Shown piece after piece: positions 8,511-16,210 of a stretch of DNA of 49,901 nucleotides. Origin of the DNA: Alphaproteobacteria bacterium UBA6149 (lineage in GTDB: Bacteria > Pseudomonadota > Alphaproteobacteria > Rickettsiales > UBA998); NCBI GenBank assembly GCA_002423155.1, contig DIUV01000050.1, positions 1-49,901 of the forward strand, in the 5' to 3' direction. Numbering within the stretch: position 1 is the first letter of the stretch; every line of letters begins with the position of its first letter. The translations under genes and the position numbers were made by a program. The notes beneath the pieces are model-generated. The model was not told the origin of the DNA. It did no database searches and saw only the letters and a program-made list of their open reading frames with translations.

Positions 8511-8876
8511 ATGAAATGGGAAGTTTTATTACATGAAGAATTTGTAAAATGGCTTGACGAACAAAAGCCATCTATCCGTAATGAAATTATCGCCCATACA
8601 AAATTACTTGCAGAACATGGCGCAAACTTGGGCAGACCAAGTGTTGATAGCTTAAAAGGCTCATCTTTTAAAAACATGAAAGAACTGCGCATCCAGTGGA
8701 AGGGTGAACCATGGCGAATATTATTTGCTTTTGACCCTAAAAGAAGAAGCATATTATTAGTCGGCGGCAGCAAACAAAATGATAAAAGATGGTATGAAAA
8801 AAATATACCAATTGCAGATAAGAGATTTTCGCAACATTTAGCAGAAATGGAGGGTCAAAATGAGCATAAAACTTGA
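8511..8876 (+). CDS. HigB-like RelE-superfamily toxin (PF05973 type)
   Basis: A 121-residue toxin: MKWEVLLHEEFVKWLDEQ, then LGRPSVDSLKGSSFKNMKEL and RIQWKGEPWRILFAFDPKRR, then ILLVGGSKQNDKRWYEKNIP and IADKRF. These segments match phage Gp49-like/HigB toxins, predicted mRNA interferases. The stop overlaps the antitoxin start at 8860 by 17 nt. Expression is probably from the promoter at 8476-8504. If transcription starts at the ATG the toxin would be translated from a leaderless mRNA; the alternative AAGGA at 8494 lies rather far upstream. Confidence 0.88.
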   Translation: MKWEVLLHEEFVKWLDEQKPSIRNEIIAHTKLLAEHGANLGRPSVDSLKGSSFKNMKELRIQWKGEPWRILFAFDPKRRSILLVGGSKQNDKRWYEKNIPIADKRFSQHLAEMEGQNEHKT

Positions 8877-9177
8877 TGATTATATAAAAAAACTACCAAA
8901 AAAGAGCCAAGATAAAATAAACAATCGAGCGAATATTTTATTGGCAGAAGAAGCAACTTTGCAAGAATTACGCAAAGCCTTACTTTGCTCACAGGAAAAT
9001 ATCGCCCAAAAACTACATATAAACCAAGCAGCCGTTTCTAAATTAGAGCGCCGTTCAGATATGTATATCAGCACCCTACGTTCATTCATAGAATCAATGG
9101 GCGGCAGCTTACAAATAATCGCCCAGTTTCCCGATAGCTCACCTGTGCGAATTAGCCAGTTTGAAAGTTTGCGGTAA
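8860..9177 (+). CDS. XRE-family HigA-like antitoxin
   Basis: A 105-residue antitoxin. A helical N-terminus (LPKKSQDKINNRANILLAEE) would clamp the toxin. The XRE helix-turn-helix LRKALLCSQENIAQKLHINQ and AAVSKLERRSDMYISTLRSF follows, then the short strand GGSLQIIAQFP. This is the usual partner of PF05973 toxins and overlaps the toxin gene. It is a different antitoxin family from those at 7464 and 8123, so this is an independent module rather than a tandem copy. Confidence 0.88.
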   Translation: MSIKLDDYIKKLPKKSQDKINNRANILLAEEATLQELRKALLCSQENIAQKLHINQAAVSKLERRSDMYISTLRSFIESMGGSLQIIAQFPDSSPVRISQFESLR

Positions 9178-9222
9178 AAAGATTGTAACTGGTCAGTTAA
9201 CAATTAGTATAAGGACGATAAT

Positions 9223-9942
9223 GTGATTGAAAACAAATATGTAGATATAGTTGAAAAATATTTTTCTGATGAGCGATTGTTTCCTCAACCTATTGAACAA
9301 TGGTCTTGTAATTTTAAAAATTGGAAGCTTGGTCAACGGGCATTTGAAAATTTAGGTAGAATAATAACTAATCCTAATAATGCCATCCCAAAAACAAGTA
9401 GTGATGGCAAGGATACTATTATACTAAGGGATTTTTTAAAAAAAGAATGGAGCAGTTTTGATAACGATAAAAAACTAGAATTAGCAAATTGGATCGTACG
9501 CGATTGGGGTGGAGTTCGTAGAAACAATGAAGAAACTATAAAAAGCCACATATTACTAACCAATGAGCTAGATACAAGAATTACAAATGTACCATTAATT
9601 GGCATCGCATCATCATCGAAAATTTTCACACTAAAAGATCCACAAAAATATGCCATTTATGATGCGAGAGTTGCGGCGGCATTAAATGCTATTTTAAAAA
9701 ATTCTGGTCAAAAAGAGATAGTTTATTTTCCAAACATTCCGAGTCAAAACACAGTTATTAAAAAGTTTACAGACGATTTTAACAAACAAAATCATCAATA
9801 CATAACTGAATCTACAGCATATTCAGAATATCTAAATCTTTTAAACAAGTTAAAAGAAAGATTTCAAGGTTATGAAATATATCATTTTGAAATGGTGTTG
9901 TTCGTTAAGGCGATAGAACTATGCACACCCAAAAATAACTAG
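9223..9942 (+). CDS. Uncharacterised 239-residue protein of the toxin-antitoxin island
   Basis: The start is GTG at 9223, 7 nt after AAGGA at 9211; the ATG at 9221 is out of frame and stops at once. No signal peptide or membrane segment is present. Recognisable blocks are WIVRDWGGVRRNNEETI, PLIGIASSSKIFTLKDP and KYAIYDARVAAALNAIL. The last, a tyrosine-aspartate-arginine-valine block before a small-residue helix, recalls proteins with an OGG/HhH-type glycosylase-like fold that are often found among defence genes. That link is from memory and weak. The base composition is clearly more AT-rich than pnp next door. Likely horizontally acquired cargo of the same island; function unknown. Confidence 0.7.
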   Translation: MIENKYVDIVEKYFSDERLFPQPIEQWSCNFKNWKLGQRAFENLGRIITNPNNAIPKTSSDGKDTIILRDFLKKEWSSFDNDKKLELANWIVRDWGGVRRNNEETIKSHILLTNELDTRITNVPLIGIASSSKIFTLKDPQKYAIYDARVAAALNAILKNSGQKEIVYFPNIPSQNTVIKKFTDDFNKQNHQYITESTAYSEYLNLLNKLKERFQGYEIYHFEMVLFVKAIELCTPKNN

Positions 9943-9998
9943 CCACACCACAAAAAACCCTGTATAAACACCACGCTTAAAAAAAGTCCAAGGTTCAT

Positions 9999-10027
9999 AA
10001 CATCCCCCTTAAAGCGACAGGGATGTT
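9999..10027 (+). promoter_or_regulatory. pnp leader stem-loop
   Basis: AACATCCC (9999-10006) pairs perfectly with GGGATGTT (10020-10027), 22 nt before the pnp ATG. In other proteobacteria a leader stem-loop cut by RNase III mediates pnp autoregulation, and this hairpin is in the right place for that role. It could instead be the leftover 3' end of an upstream transcript. Confidence 0.4.
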
Positions 10028-10048
10028 CATATATAAGAAAGAAAACAC

Positions 10049-12250
10049 ATGTTTAATATTACTCGTAAATCTATTGAATGGGGTGGTCGTAAGTTGACTA
10101 TCGAAACTGGGCGTTTTGCGCGCCAAGCTGATGGTGCAGTTTTGGTGACTTATGGCGAAACTTCTGTGCTTTGTACTGCTACTGCGGCAAAAAAAGCGAA
10201 GCCCGATATTGATTTCTTCCCGCTTACTGTAAATTATCAAGAAAAAACCTTCGCCGCTGGTAAAATACCGGGTGGTTTTTTCAAACGTGAAGGTCGCCCT
10301 TCGGAAAAAGAAACCCTAACTTCGCGCCTGATTGATCGACCCATCCGCCCGATGTTTGCGAGTTCTTTCCGTAATGAAACGCAAGTTATTTGTACGCTTT
10401 TATCACATGATTTAGAAAATGATCCAGATATCGTGGCTCTAATTGGTGCATCTGCTGCCCTAACTATTTCTGGCATTCCATTCCTTGGTCCCATAGCTGG
10501 CGCACGCGTTGGTTATATCGACGGCGAATTTATACTTAACCCCAACCAAGATGAAATCACTTCTGGTCAGCTAGATTTAGTAGTAGCCGGCACGCCAGAT
10601 TCAGTTTTGATGGTAGAGTCCGAAGCAAAAGAATTAAACGAAGACATCATGTTAAAAGCAGTGATGTTTGGTCATCAGCAAATGCAACCCGTTATGGATC
10701 TTATCATCAGCGTAGCCGAAGCTTGCGCGAAAGAGCCATGGGAAGTTAGCGAATATGAGCGCGCTGCTGAAATCAAAAAACGCGTAAAAGAATTAGCCGA
10801 AGCAGATTTCCGCGCGGCTTATGCAATTATGGGCAAACAAGAACGCTCAAACCGTTTGAGTGAAATCCGTGACGCAGCCAAAAAAGTTCTGGTAGAAGAA
10901 GGTCACACGGAAGTACAAGCAGCGAGTGCTTATAAAAAGCTAGAACAAGACGTAGTTCGCGGTGGCTTAATCGAAGGCAAACCGCGTATCGATGGCCGTA
11001 CTCCTGATAAAGTTCGCCAAATTCTTTCTGAAGTTAGCGTGCTGCCACGCGTGCATGGTTCGGCTTTGTTTACTCGTGGGGAAACCCAAGCTTTGGTGGT
11101 TGCCACACTGGGAACTGGTCAGGATGAGCAAATTATTGACGCACTAGAGGGCGAATATAAAGAGCGCTTCTTGTTGCATTACAACTTCCCTCCTTATTCA
11201 GTGGGTGAAGTGGGCTTCTTGAAATCTCCGGGTCGTCGTGAGATTGGTCATGGAAAACTAGCATGGCGCGCTATTCGTCCATTGTTACCAGATATGGACA
11301 ATTTCCCCTACACTGTGCGTTTAGTTTCTGAAATTACAGAATCAAACGGTTCATCTTCCATGGCAACCGTTTGCGGTTCGTCTTTGGCGATGATGGATGC
11401 GGGTGTGCCGTTGCAGCGCCCAGTTGCGGGTATCGCTATGGGCTTGATTAAAGAAGGCAAAGACTTCGTAGTCCTTTCCGACATTATGGGTGACGAAGAT
11501 CATCTGGGAGATATGGATTTCAAAGTAGCAGGAACCGAACGCGGTATCACTGCTTTGCAAATGGACATCAAAATCAATGGGATAACTGAAGAAATTATGC
11601 GTGTGGCTCTCAGCCAAGCTAATACTGGACGTAACCATATTTTGGGCGAAATGGCGAAAGCTTTAACCTCGGCGCGTGATGATGTAAATTCTAACGCACC
11701 ACGCATCACCAGCTTCAAAATTGACAAAGACAAAATCCGTGAAGTTATCGGCACGGGCGGCAAAGTAATTCGCGAAATTTGCGAAACTACCGGCGCAAAA
11801 GTTGATATTGAAGATGACGGTACAGTTCGCGTTTCTGCGGTGGATGGTGCAGCTGGTAAAGCAGCGGTGGATTGGATCCAAGGCATTGTTGCGGTGGCAG
11901 AAGTCGGCAAAATTTACACTGGTAAAGTAGTTAGCATCGTAGATTTTGGCGCATTCGTGAATTTCTTAGGCAAAAATGATGGCTTAGTGCATGTCAGCGA
12001 AATCACTGGTGAGCGTTTAAATACAGTTGCCGACGTGCTAAAAGAAGGCGACATGGTACATGTTAAATTGCTAGAAATTGACCATCGCGGCAAATGTCGC
12101 TTGTCTATGCGCTTCGTCAACCAGGAAACTGGCGAAGAAATTCCCGGCATAGAAGAACTACCCCAACGCCAAAAATCCGAAGGCGGAGATAGAGGCGATC
12201 GCGGTGACAAAGGCGAAGGTCGTCGTCGTCGCTCAGGCGGTGGTGAGTAA
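10049..12250 (+). CDS. pnp: Polyribonucleotide nucleotidyltransferase (PNPase)
   Basis: A 733-residue PNPase with full architecture: first RNase PH domain (GGRKLTIETGRFARQADGAV), alpha-helical linker, catalytic second RNase PH domain (GTERGITALQMDIKINGIT), KH domain (KDKIREVIGTGGKVIREI) and S1 domain (TGKVVSIVDFGAFVNFLGKN). It degrades RNA phosphorolytically from the 3' end and is part of the degradosome. The C-terminus is a basic, glycine-rich RGDRGDKGEGRRRRSGGGE tail. The usual upstream partner rpsO is absent here and is replaced by the toxin-antitoxin island. A strong hairpin follows the stop. Confidence 0.98.
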   Translation: MFNITRKSIEWGGRKLTIETGRFARQADGAVLVTYGETSVLCTATAAKKAKPDIDFFPLTVNYQEKTFAAGKIPGGFFKREGRPSEKETLTSRLIDRPIRPMFASSFRNETQVICTLLSHDLENDPDIVALIGASAALTISGIPFLGPIAGARVGYIDGEFILNPNQDEITSGQLDLVVAGTPDSVLMVESEAKELNEDIMLKAVMFGHQQMQPVMDLIISVAEACAKEPWEVSEYERAAEIKKRVKELAEADFRAAYAIMGKQERSNRLSEIRDAAKKVLVEEGHTEVQAASAYKKLEQDVVRGGLIEGKPRIDGRTPDKVRQILSEVSVLPRVHGSALFTRGETQALVVATLGTGQDEQIIDALEGEYKERFLLHYNFPPYSVGEVGFLKSPGRREIGHGKLAWRAIRPLLPDMDNFPYTVRLVSEITESNGSSSMATVCGSSLAMMDAGVPLQRPVAGIAMGLIKEGKDFVVLSDIMGDEDHLGDMDFKVAGTERGITALQMDIKINGITEEIMRVALSQANTGRNHILGEMAKALTSARDDVNSNAPRITSFKIDKDKIREVIGTGGKVIREICETTGAKVDIEDDGTVRVSAVDGAAGKAAVDWIQGIVAVAEVGKIYTGKVVSIVDFGAFVNFLGKNDGLVHVSEITGERLNTVADVLKEGDMVHVKLLEIDHRGKCRLSMRFVNQETGEEIPGIEELPQRQKSEGGDRGDRGDKGEGRRRRSGGGE

Positions 12251-12265
12251 TTAAACCAAAACTAT

Positions 12266-12310
12266 AAAACCATGCCTTCAATGTTACATCAATATTGAAG
12301 GCATGGTTTT
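12266..12310. terminator. Intrinsic terminator after pnp
   Basis: A perfect 17-bp inverted repeat (12266-12282 with 12294-12310, 11-nt loop) starts with AAAA on the left arm and ends with TTTT on the right arm. It begins 15 nt after the pnp stop. Because it includes 12303, an upstream ATG for the NfeD-like gene inside the right arm is unlikely to be used. Confidence 0.8.
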
Positions 12311-12332
12311 ACTTTATAAGCGGCTAAAAAAT

Positions 12333-12806
12333 ATGGAAATATTATTAAATAACCCCGTATATATGTGGCTAGCATTTGGCGCGGCACTTATTCTTATTGA
12401 AGTGTTCACCGTTCCAGGATTGGGATTATTTCTGGGCGGAATTGGCGCCATTACTACGGGAATATTAATTACCGTAAAGCTGATAGATGCAAATAATATA
12501 ATCGAGCAAATTTCCTGCTTCTTTGGCGTAACCACCATCACCACCATTATTTTATGGCGCACCATAAAAAAATTCCGCATCCGCCAAGCCCATAAAAACC
12601 CCATTCAGCTAAATAACATGGTAGGCGCAACCGCAATAATCGGCAAAGATGGGCTAAAAAAAGACCAATTAGGTCAGGCACATTGGTCAGGCACGATTAT
12701 GAATGCCATATTAGACGCACAATCAAAAGTTGATTTTCTCCCCGCTGACTCACAAGTCACCATAAAATCAGTCACAGGTACTACTTTAATTGTCATTGAA
12801 AAATAA
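12333..12806 (+). CDS. NfeD-like membrane protein
   Basis: About 157 residues from the ATG at 12333; the ATG at 12303 lies inside the pnp terminator and is rejected. The N-terminal half has hydrophobic segments (WLAFGAALILIEVFTVPGLGL with the NfeD-type glycine-rich turn, and a second after the short cytosolic stretch). The C-terminal half, from about residue 90 (NNMVGATAIIGKDGL onward), is an OB-fold NfeD domain. NfeD proteins partner SPFH/stomatin proteins in membrane microdomains, and the next gene is exactly such a protein, 23 nt away. Related to the YbbK-partner YbbJ. Confidence 0.85.
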   Translation: MEILLNNPVYMWLAFGAALILIEVFTVPGLGLFLGGIGAITTGILITVKLIDANNIIEQISCFFGVTTITTIILWRTIKKFRIRQAHKNPIQLNNMVGATAIIGKDGLKKDQLGQAHWSGTIMNAILDAQSKVDFLPADSQVTIKSVTGTTLIVIEK

Positions 12807-12829
12807 GATTTACCATGGAGCTACTTAAC

Positions 12830-13807
12830 ATGAATTTATTTACAGTTATCAGCCTAGCAATTGGCTTTCTTACCGCTCTAACCATCTTCAAAGGCATAAA
12901 AATAGTTCCTCAACAATCAATCTGGATTATCGAAAAACTCGGTAAGTTTGATAGGGCATTAGAACCGGGATTAAATTTCCTTATCCCCTTTATCGAAAAT
13001 GTCGCCTATAAACATTCGCTTAAAGAATATGCGATGGATTTACACGAGCAAACCGCCATTACTCGCGATAACGTAACCCTCGTATTAGATGGCGTAATTT
13101 ACTTAAAAATCATCGACGCCGCCCACGCTTCTTACGGAGTAGCCAACCCCACTTTTGCGGTTACACAACTAGCGCAAACTACTATGCGCTCCGAAATCGG
13201 CAAACTTTCACTCGATGCCACTTTTGAAGAACGTGACCAAATAAACGCCAACATCGTAACCTCCATCAACCAAGCCGCCCAAGCTTGGGGAATTCAATGT
13301 ATGCGCTACGAAATAAAAAACATTACCCCTCCCACCAGCATTCTCAAAGCCATGGAAATGCAAGTTTCCGCCGATCGCCAAAAACGCGCAGTCATTTTAG
13401 AATCCGAAGGCAAACGCCAATCACAAATCAATATTTCCGAAGGTGAAAAACAGCAAGTAGTTTTAAAATCCGAAGCCGCGCAAATTGACCAAATCAACCG
13501 CGCCCGCGGCGAAGCCGAAGCGCTAATCATGGTAGCCGAAGCCACCGCCAACAGCATCGAAAAAATCGCCTCCGCCATCAACTCTCCCGGAGGACGCGAC
13601 GCCATCGAACTAAAAGTAGCCGAACAATATGTCGATGCCTTCAAAAACCTCGCCAAAACCAGCACCACCGTATTAATGCCTTCAAATGTTGGCGATGCAG
13701 GCAGCATGGTAGCTCAGGCATTGAGCGTATTTGACACCATCCGCACGGGGCGCAATGTTGCATCCGCAACCGCACCCCATGAAGGTCCGTGGGGTGATAA
13801 AAAATAG
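12830..13807 (+). CDS. SPFH/Band-7 protein (paraslipin, QmcA-like)
   Basis: About 325 residues from the ATG at 12830, preferred because GGAG lies 9 nt upstream; an in-frame ATG at 12815 is possible. A single N-terminal membrane segment (LFTVISLAIGFLTALTIF) is followed by the SPFH domain (VPQQSIWIIEKLGKFDRAL, EPGLNFLIPFIE, AITRDNVTLVLDGVIYLKI) and a coiled-coil rich in Glu, Ala and Arg (about 185-260). Such proteins form oligomers at membranes and influence proteases and microdomain order. The NfeD-SPFH pair is a conserved two-gene unit. Confidence 0.93.
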   Translation: MNLFTVISLAIGFLTALTIFKGIKIVPQQSIWIIEKLGKFDRALEPGLNFLIPFIENVAYKHSLKEYAMDLHEQTAITRDNVTLVLDGVIYLKIIDAAHASYGVANPTFAVTQLAQTTMRSEIGKLSLDATFEERDQINANIVTSINQAAQAWGIQCMRYEIKNITPPTSILKAMEMQVSADRQKRAVILESEGKRQSQINISEGEKQQVVLKSEAAQIDQINRARGEAEALIMVAEATANSIEKIASAINSPGGRDAIELKVAEQYVDAFKNLAKTSTTVLMPSNVGDAGSMVAQALSVFDTIRTGRNVASATAPHEGPWGDKK

Positions 13808-13808
13808 A

Positions 13809-13833
13809 AAATTAACGATTGCTGAAATCGCCC
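13809..13833. repeat. Solitary arm of the GGCGATTTCA repeat family
   Basis: Twenty-five bases match the right arm of the palindromic element at 38532-38722 with one mismatch (GCTGAAATCG here, GGTGAAATCG there). No second arm is found nearby, so this is a solo end. It directly abuts two A/T-rich hairpins. Confidence 0.6.
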
Positions 13834-13834
13834 T

Positions 13835-13906
13835 ATATATAGAAAACCGCTATTTCCTATATATATTTATTCATCATATATAGAAAATTGCATTTTTCTA
13901 TATATG
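13835..13906. repeat. Tandem A/T-rich dyads between qmcA-like and fic
   Basis: Two hairpins share the same arm sequence. The first (13835-13846 with 13853-13864) is imperfect by one base. The second, CATATATAGAAAA (13875-13887) with TTTTCTATATATG (13894-13906), is a perfect 13-bp stem with a 6-nt loop. They lie between the ends of two convergent genes and could terminate transcription in both directions or be decayed repeats. They are not an array of spacers. Confidence 0.5.
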
Positions 13907-13951
13907 ACAAGTTTATCATGGGTAGAAAAAACATTTTCTTACCCATGAGCT

Positions 13952-15046
13952 TTACGCATTGACATTACTCAATAAATTATAAAGTTCGCTGTTTATATAA
14001 TAGCTTTCCCTGCCAATTTTCATTTTATTCATCAAGCCTATTTCTGCTAACCTGTCTAAATACTTAGTAGCGGTTATACGGCTAACCCTCAATTCTCGCA
14101 TCAAAAAATCAATTTTCGTGTAAGGATGGCAAAAAATGGCATTTATCAAATCTTGGCTGTAAATAGTTCCCAGCTCACCACGAATTTTATGCTTATGATG
14201 TTGCATCAAATCCTTGATGCCGTGGATAAGTTTTACGGTTTGCTTAGAGGTTTGCTCTACCCCTTCGAGCATAAACAAAATCCACTCTTCCCACATATTT
14301 TGAGATTTTTCAGCCTCAATATCTCTTATTGCTTGCAATAAACGGTAATAATCCGCCTTGTTTTGATTGATAAAACGAGAAAGATAAAGCACAGGACTAT
14401 TCAGCAATCCTTGCTTAACTATATATAATATATTGATTATTCTACCCGTTCTTCCATTGCCATCATAAAATGGGTGAATGCTTTCAAACTGATGATGTAC
14501 AATTGCCATTTTAATTAATGGGTCAATCGTAGATTTTTCATCATCATTGATAAACTGCTCTAAATTACTCATTCTAGCGATAATTTCCGCAGGGTCTTGC
14601 GATGGCAAATATACTGTTTCGCCCGTTCTATCATTCTTAAGCTCGGTACCCGACAATTTACGAAACCCCGCTCTATTTTCCTCTAAAGTTGCGTGCATTT
14701 CTAAAATATTATTATTGGTGAGTAGCCCTGTTTCCTTTACCTTCTCATAGCCATTTCTTAAGGCTGCGGCATAATTATAAACTTCTTTTGCGGCTTTACT
14801 GGTAAAATTTCTTGCAAACTCATCGCTTTTATAAAGCTCATCATGAGTAGTGATAATATTTTCAATCTCTGAACTATCTTTTGCTTCTTGCAATGACAAA
14901 GTATTGATTAAAATATTTTGATTAGGAATAATCGTCGCCACCCCCTTAAGTTCCGCCAATGCAGCATGAGCCTTTGCTAATTTCTTTAGCACCAGCTTAG
15001 TTTCCAGCTCCATAGCCAAGGGCAAATCAGGTATTTTATAGCTCAT
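13952..15046 (-). CDS. Fic-domain protein adenylyltransferase
   Basis: A 364-residue Fic protein with the complete active-site loop HPFYDGNGRTGR at 191-202 (His base, phosphate-binding GNGR). Such enzymes transfer AMP from ATP to target hydroxyls. An N-terminal inhibitory motif of the form S-x3-E-N occurs as SSEIEN at 58-63, which makes this a class II, self-inhibited Fic. The C-terminal 80 residues form a winged helix (PYTKIDFLMRELRVSRITA). The architecture is like the solitary Fic proteins of Shewanella and Bacteroides. It has no adjacent antitoxin gene, consistent with cis inhibition. Target unknown. Confidence 0.93.
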   Translation of the reverse strand: MSYKIPDLPLAMELETKLVLKKLAKAHAALAELKGVATIIPNQNILINTLSLQEAKDSSEIENIITTHDELYKSDEFARNFTSKAAKEVYNYAAALRNGYEKVKETGLLTNNNILEMHATLEENRAGFRKLSGTELKNDRTGETVYLPSQDPAEIIARMSNLEQFINDDEKSTIDPLIKMAIVHHQFESIHPFYDGNGRTGRIINILYIVKQGLLNSPVLYLSRFINQNKADYYRLLQAIRDIEAEKSQNMWEEWILFMLEGVEQTSKQTVKLIHGIKDLMQHHKHKIRGELGTIYSQDLINAIFCHPYTKIDFLMRELRVSRITATKYLDRLAEIGLMNKMKIGRESYYINSELYNLLSNVNA

Positions 15047-15140
15047 GACAATCTTTGATTACTGTGAATAACAATACATAAAGCACATTATCCACTTTAG
15101 GCAATCTTTAAACACAGGGCAATGTCACCAATAGTTTAAT

Positions 15141-15215
15141 TGGTGGCTCGGGGGTGATTTGAACACCCGACCAAGGGATTATGATTCCCCTGCTCTACCA
15201 CTGAGCTACCGAGCC
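15141..15215 (-). tRNA. tRNA-Met (CAU), elongator type
   Basis: A complete cloverleaf on the minus strand: acceptor GGCTCGG/CCGAGCC, D-arm GCTC...GAGC, anticodon loop ATCATAA giving CAU, T-arm with TTCAAAT. The 3' CCA is encoded (15141-15143). The anticodon stem-loop GGAATCATAATCC matches alphaproteobacterial elongator tRNA-Met. An initiator is unlikely because the stem lacks the GGG/CCC run; a tRNA-Ile with lysidine cannot be fully excluded. Confidence 0.93.
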
Positions 15216-15244
15216 AAAAAGGAAGGTCTTATATAAAGATTATA

Positions 15245-15550
15245 TTAAGCAGCAACCACAGCTTGTTTTGCTGCTAAAGCTTTTTTCACCTGACGTTTCA
15301 AGCGAATACCTGTTGCAGTAAGTTTAGAATCAGAAAAGCTAACTAAAAAACTATCCAAACCACCATTATGTTCTACTGTACGCAAAGTAGCCGCGGTAAC
15401 GCGCAAATGTACGGTAGAACCCAACGCATTACTTTGCAAAGAAACGCGCTGTATATTAGGCAAAAAACGCCGACGTGAGCGGTTATTTGCATGAGATACG
15501 TTGTTTCCAGTTAAAACACCAACGCCAGTAAGTTCGCAACGTCTAGCCAT
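15245..15550 (-). CDS. rpmB: 50S ribosomal protein L28
   Basis: A 101-residue L28, starting MARRCELTGVGVLTGNNVSH as is typical (C-x-L-T-G, then S-H-x-N). A basic stretch SRRRFLPNIQRVSL and the C-terminal strand region (SDSKLTATGIRLKRQVKKAL) complete the family pattern. Length fits the long alphaproteobacterial form. It sits 29 nt upstream of tRNA-Met on the same strand and may be co-transcribed with it. The promoter at 15594-15622 gives a leader of about 40 nt. Confidence 0.97.
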   Translation of the reverse strand: MARRCELTGVGVLTGNNVSHANNRSRRRFLPNIQRVSLQSNALGSTVHLRVTAATLRTVEHNGGLDSFLVSFSDSKLTATGIRLKRQVKKALAAKQAVVAA

Positions 15551-15593
15551 GAGAATATTCCTAATATAACTTAAATTTTAAAACAGGGGAGGA

Positions 15594-15622
15594 TTTTTAG
15601 TCGCACATTGCGCATACGTCAA
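15594..15622 (-). promoter_or_regulatory. rpmB promoter
   Basis: On the minus strand, TTGACG (15617-15622) and TAAAAA (15594-15599) are separated by 17 bp, upstream of rpmB. The -35 matches consensus at five of six positions. Confidence 0.55.
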
Positions 15623-15802
15623 GTGATTTTTGTTAAATTTCGCTAATAGTGCCATATAATATTGCTTGTTATCACAAAATCTGCTAAAAAAACTGCTCCT
15701 TTACAACTACGCTCGTCAATTGATTGATAAGCTTTTTTTACTGTATTGGTATGAATGGATGATTACCAATGCTTTTCTGCCTCTACCAAGAGGGAGGATT
15801 TT

Positions 15803-16168
15803 ATGGAGATTATTTTTCAAAAACCGAAGATTGTAGAATCTATAAAACCAAAACTAAAAAACCCTATCAATGGAAAAATTGAGATGCGGGTGGTTTTATT
15901 GTTAAGTAACAACGAAGTAAAAGTGTTTGGTGGATTTGACAAATCAATTAATGTGTTGGTTGAAACCGAAGAGCCAATAAAATTTAGTACTGCTCATGTT
16001 TATATTTTTAACGGAGCAACTAAAGTAACGTTCTCGAACAATACTTTAAAAAACGTGAAGCGAATGCATTTTTATATGGTTCAGGGTGAATGGAGCTATA
16101 TATCTATGGATCCAAATCATCCTTTTAACACCAACCGCATAAAAGCTGAGCCTGTTTTTAAAGCTTAA
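15803..16168 (+). CDS. Uncharacterised 121-residue protein
   Basis: The start at 15803 is chosen because GGAGG (15793-15797) is 5 nt upstream; in-frame codons reach back to 15755 without ribosome-binding support. The protein is cytosolic, with no hydrophobic segment long enough for a membrane. It alternates strands (IEMRVVLLLSNNEVKVFGGF, SINVLVETEEPIKFSTAHVY, TKVTFSNNTLKNVKRMHFYM) and ends HPFNTNRIKAEPVFKA. I do not recognise the family. Upstream, CCTCT (15780-15784) and AGAGG (15790-15794) form a hairpin that touches the Shine-Dalgarno, as at the orphan gene at 5166. The 250 bp before it hold the rpmB promoter and a TATAAT at 15655-15660. Confidence 0.65.
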   Translation: MEIIFQKPKIVESIKPKLKNPINGKIEMRVVLLLSNNEVKVFGGFDKSINVLVETEEPIKFSTAHVYIFNGATKVTFSNNTLKNVKRMHFYMVQGEWSYISMDPNHPFNTNRIKAEPVFKA

Positions 16169-16210
16169 ATTAGGCAGGCGGCGATCAACATATAGATTTC
16201 CGCCTGCTTT

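Noticed and set aside
12303..12332. Upstream ATG for the NfeD-like gene
   Set aside because: It lies in the right arm of the pnp terminator; the ATG at 12333 gives the normal family N-terminus.
13835..13906. Possible CRISPR-like repeats
   Set aside because: Only two imperfect dyads without spacers of constant length; they are hairpins between convergent genes.
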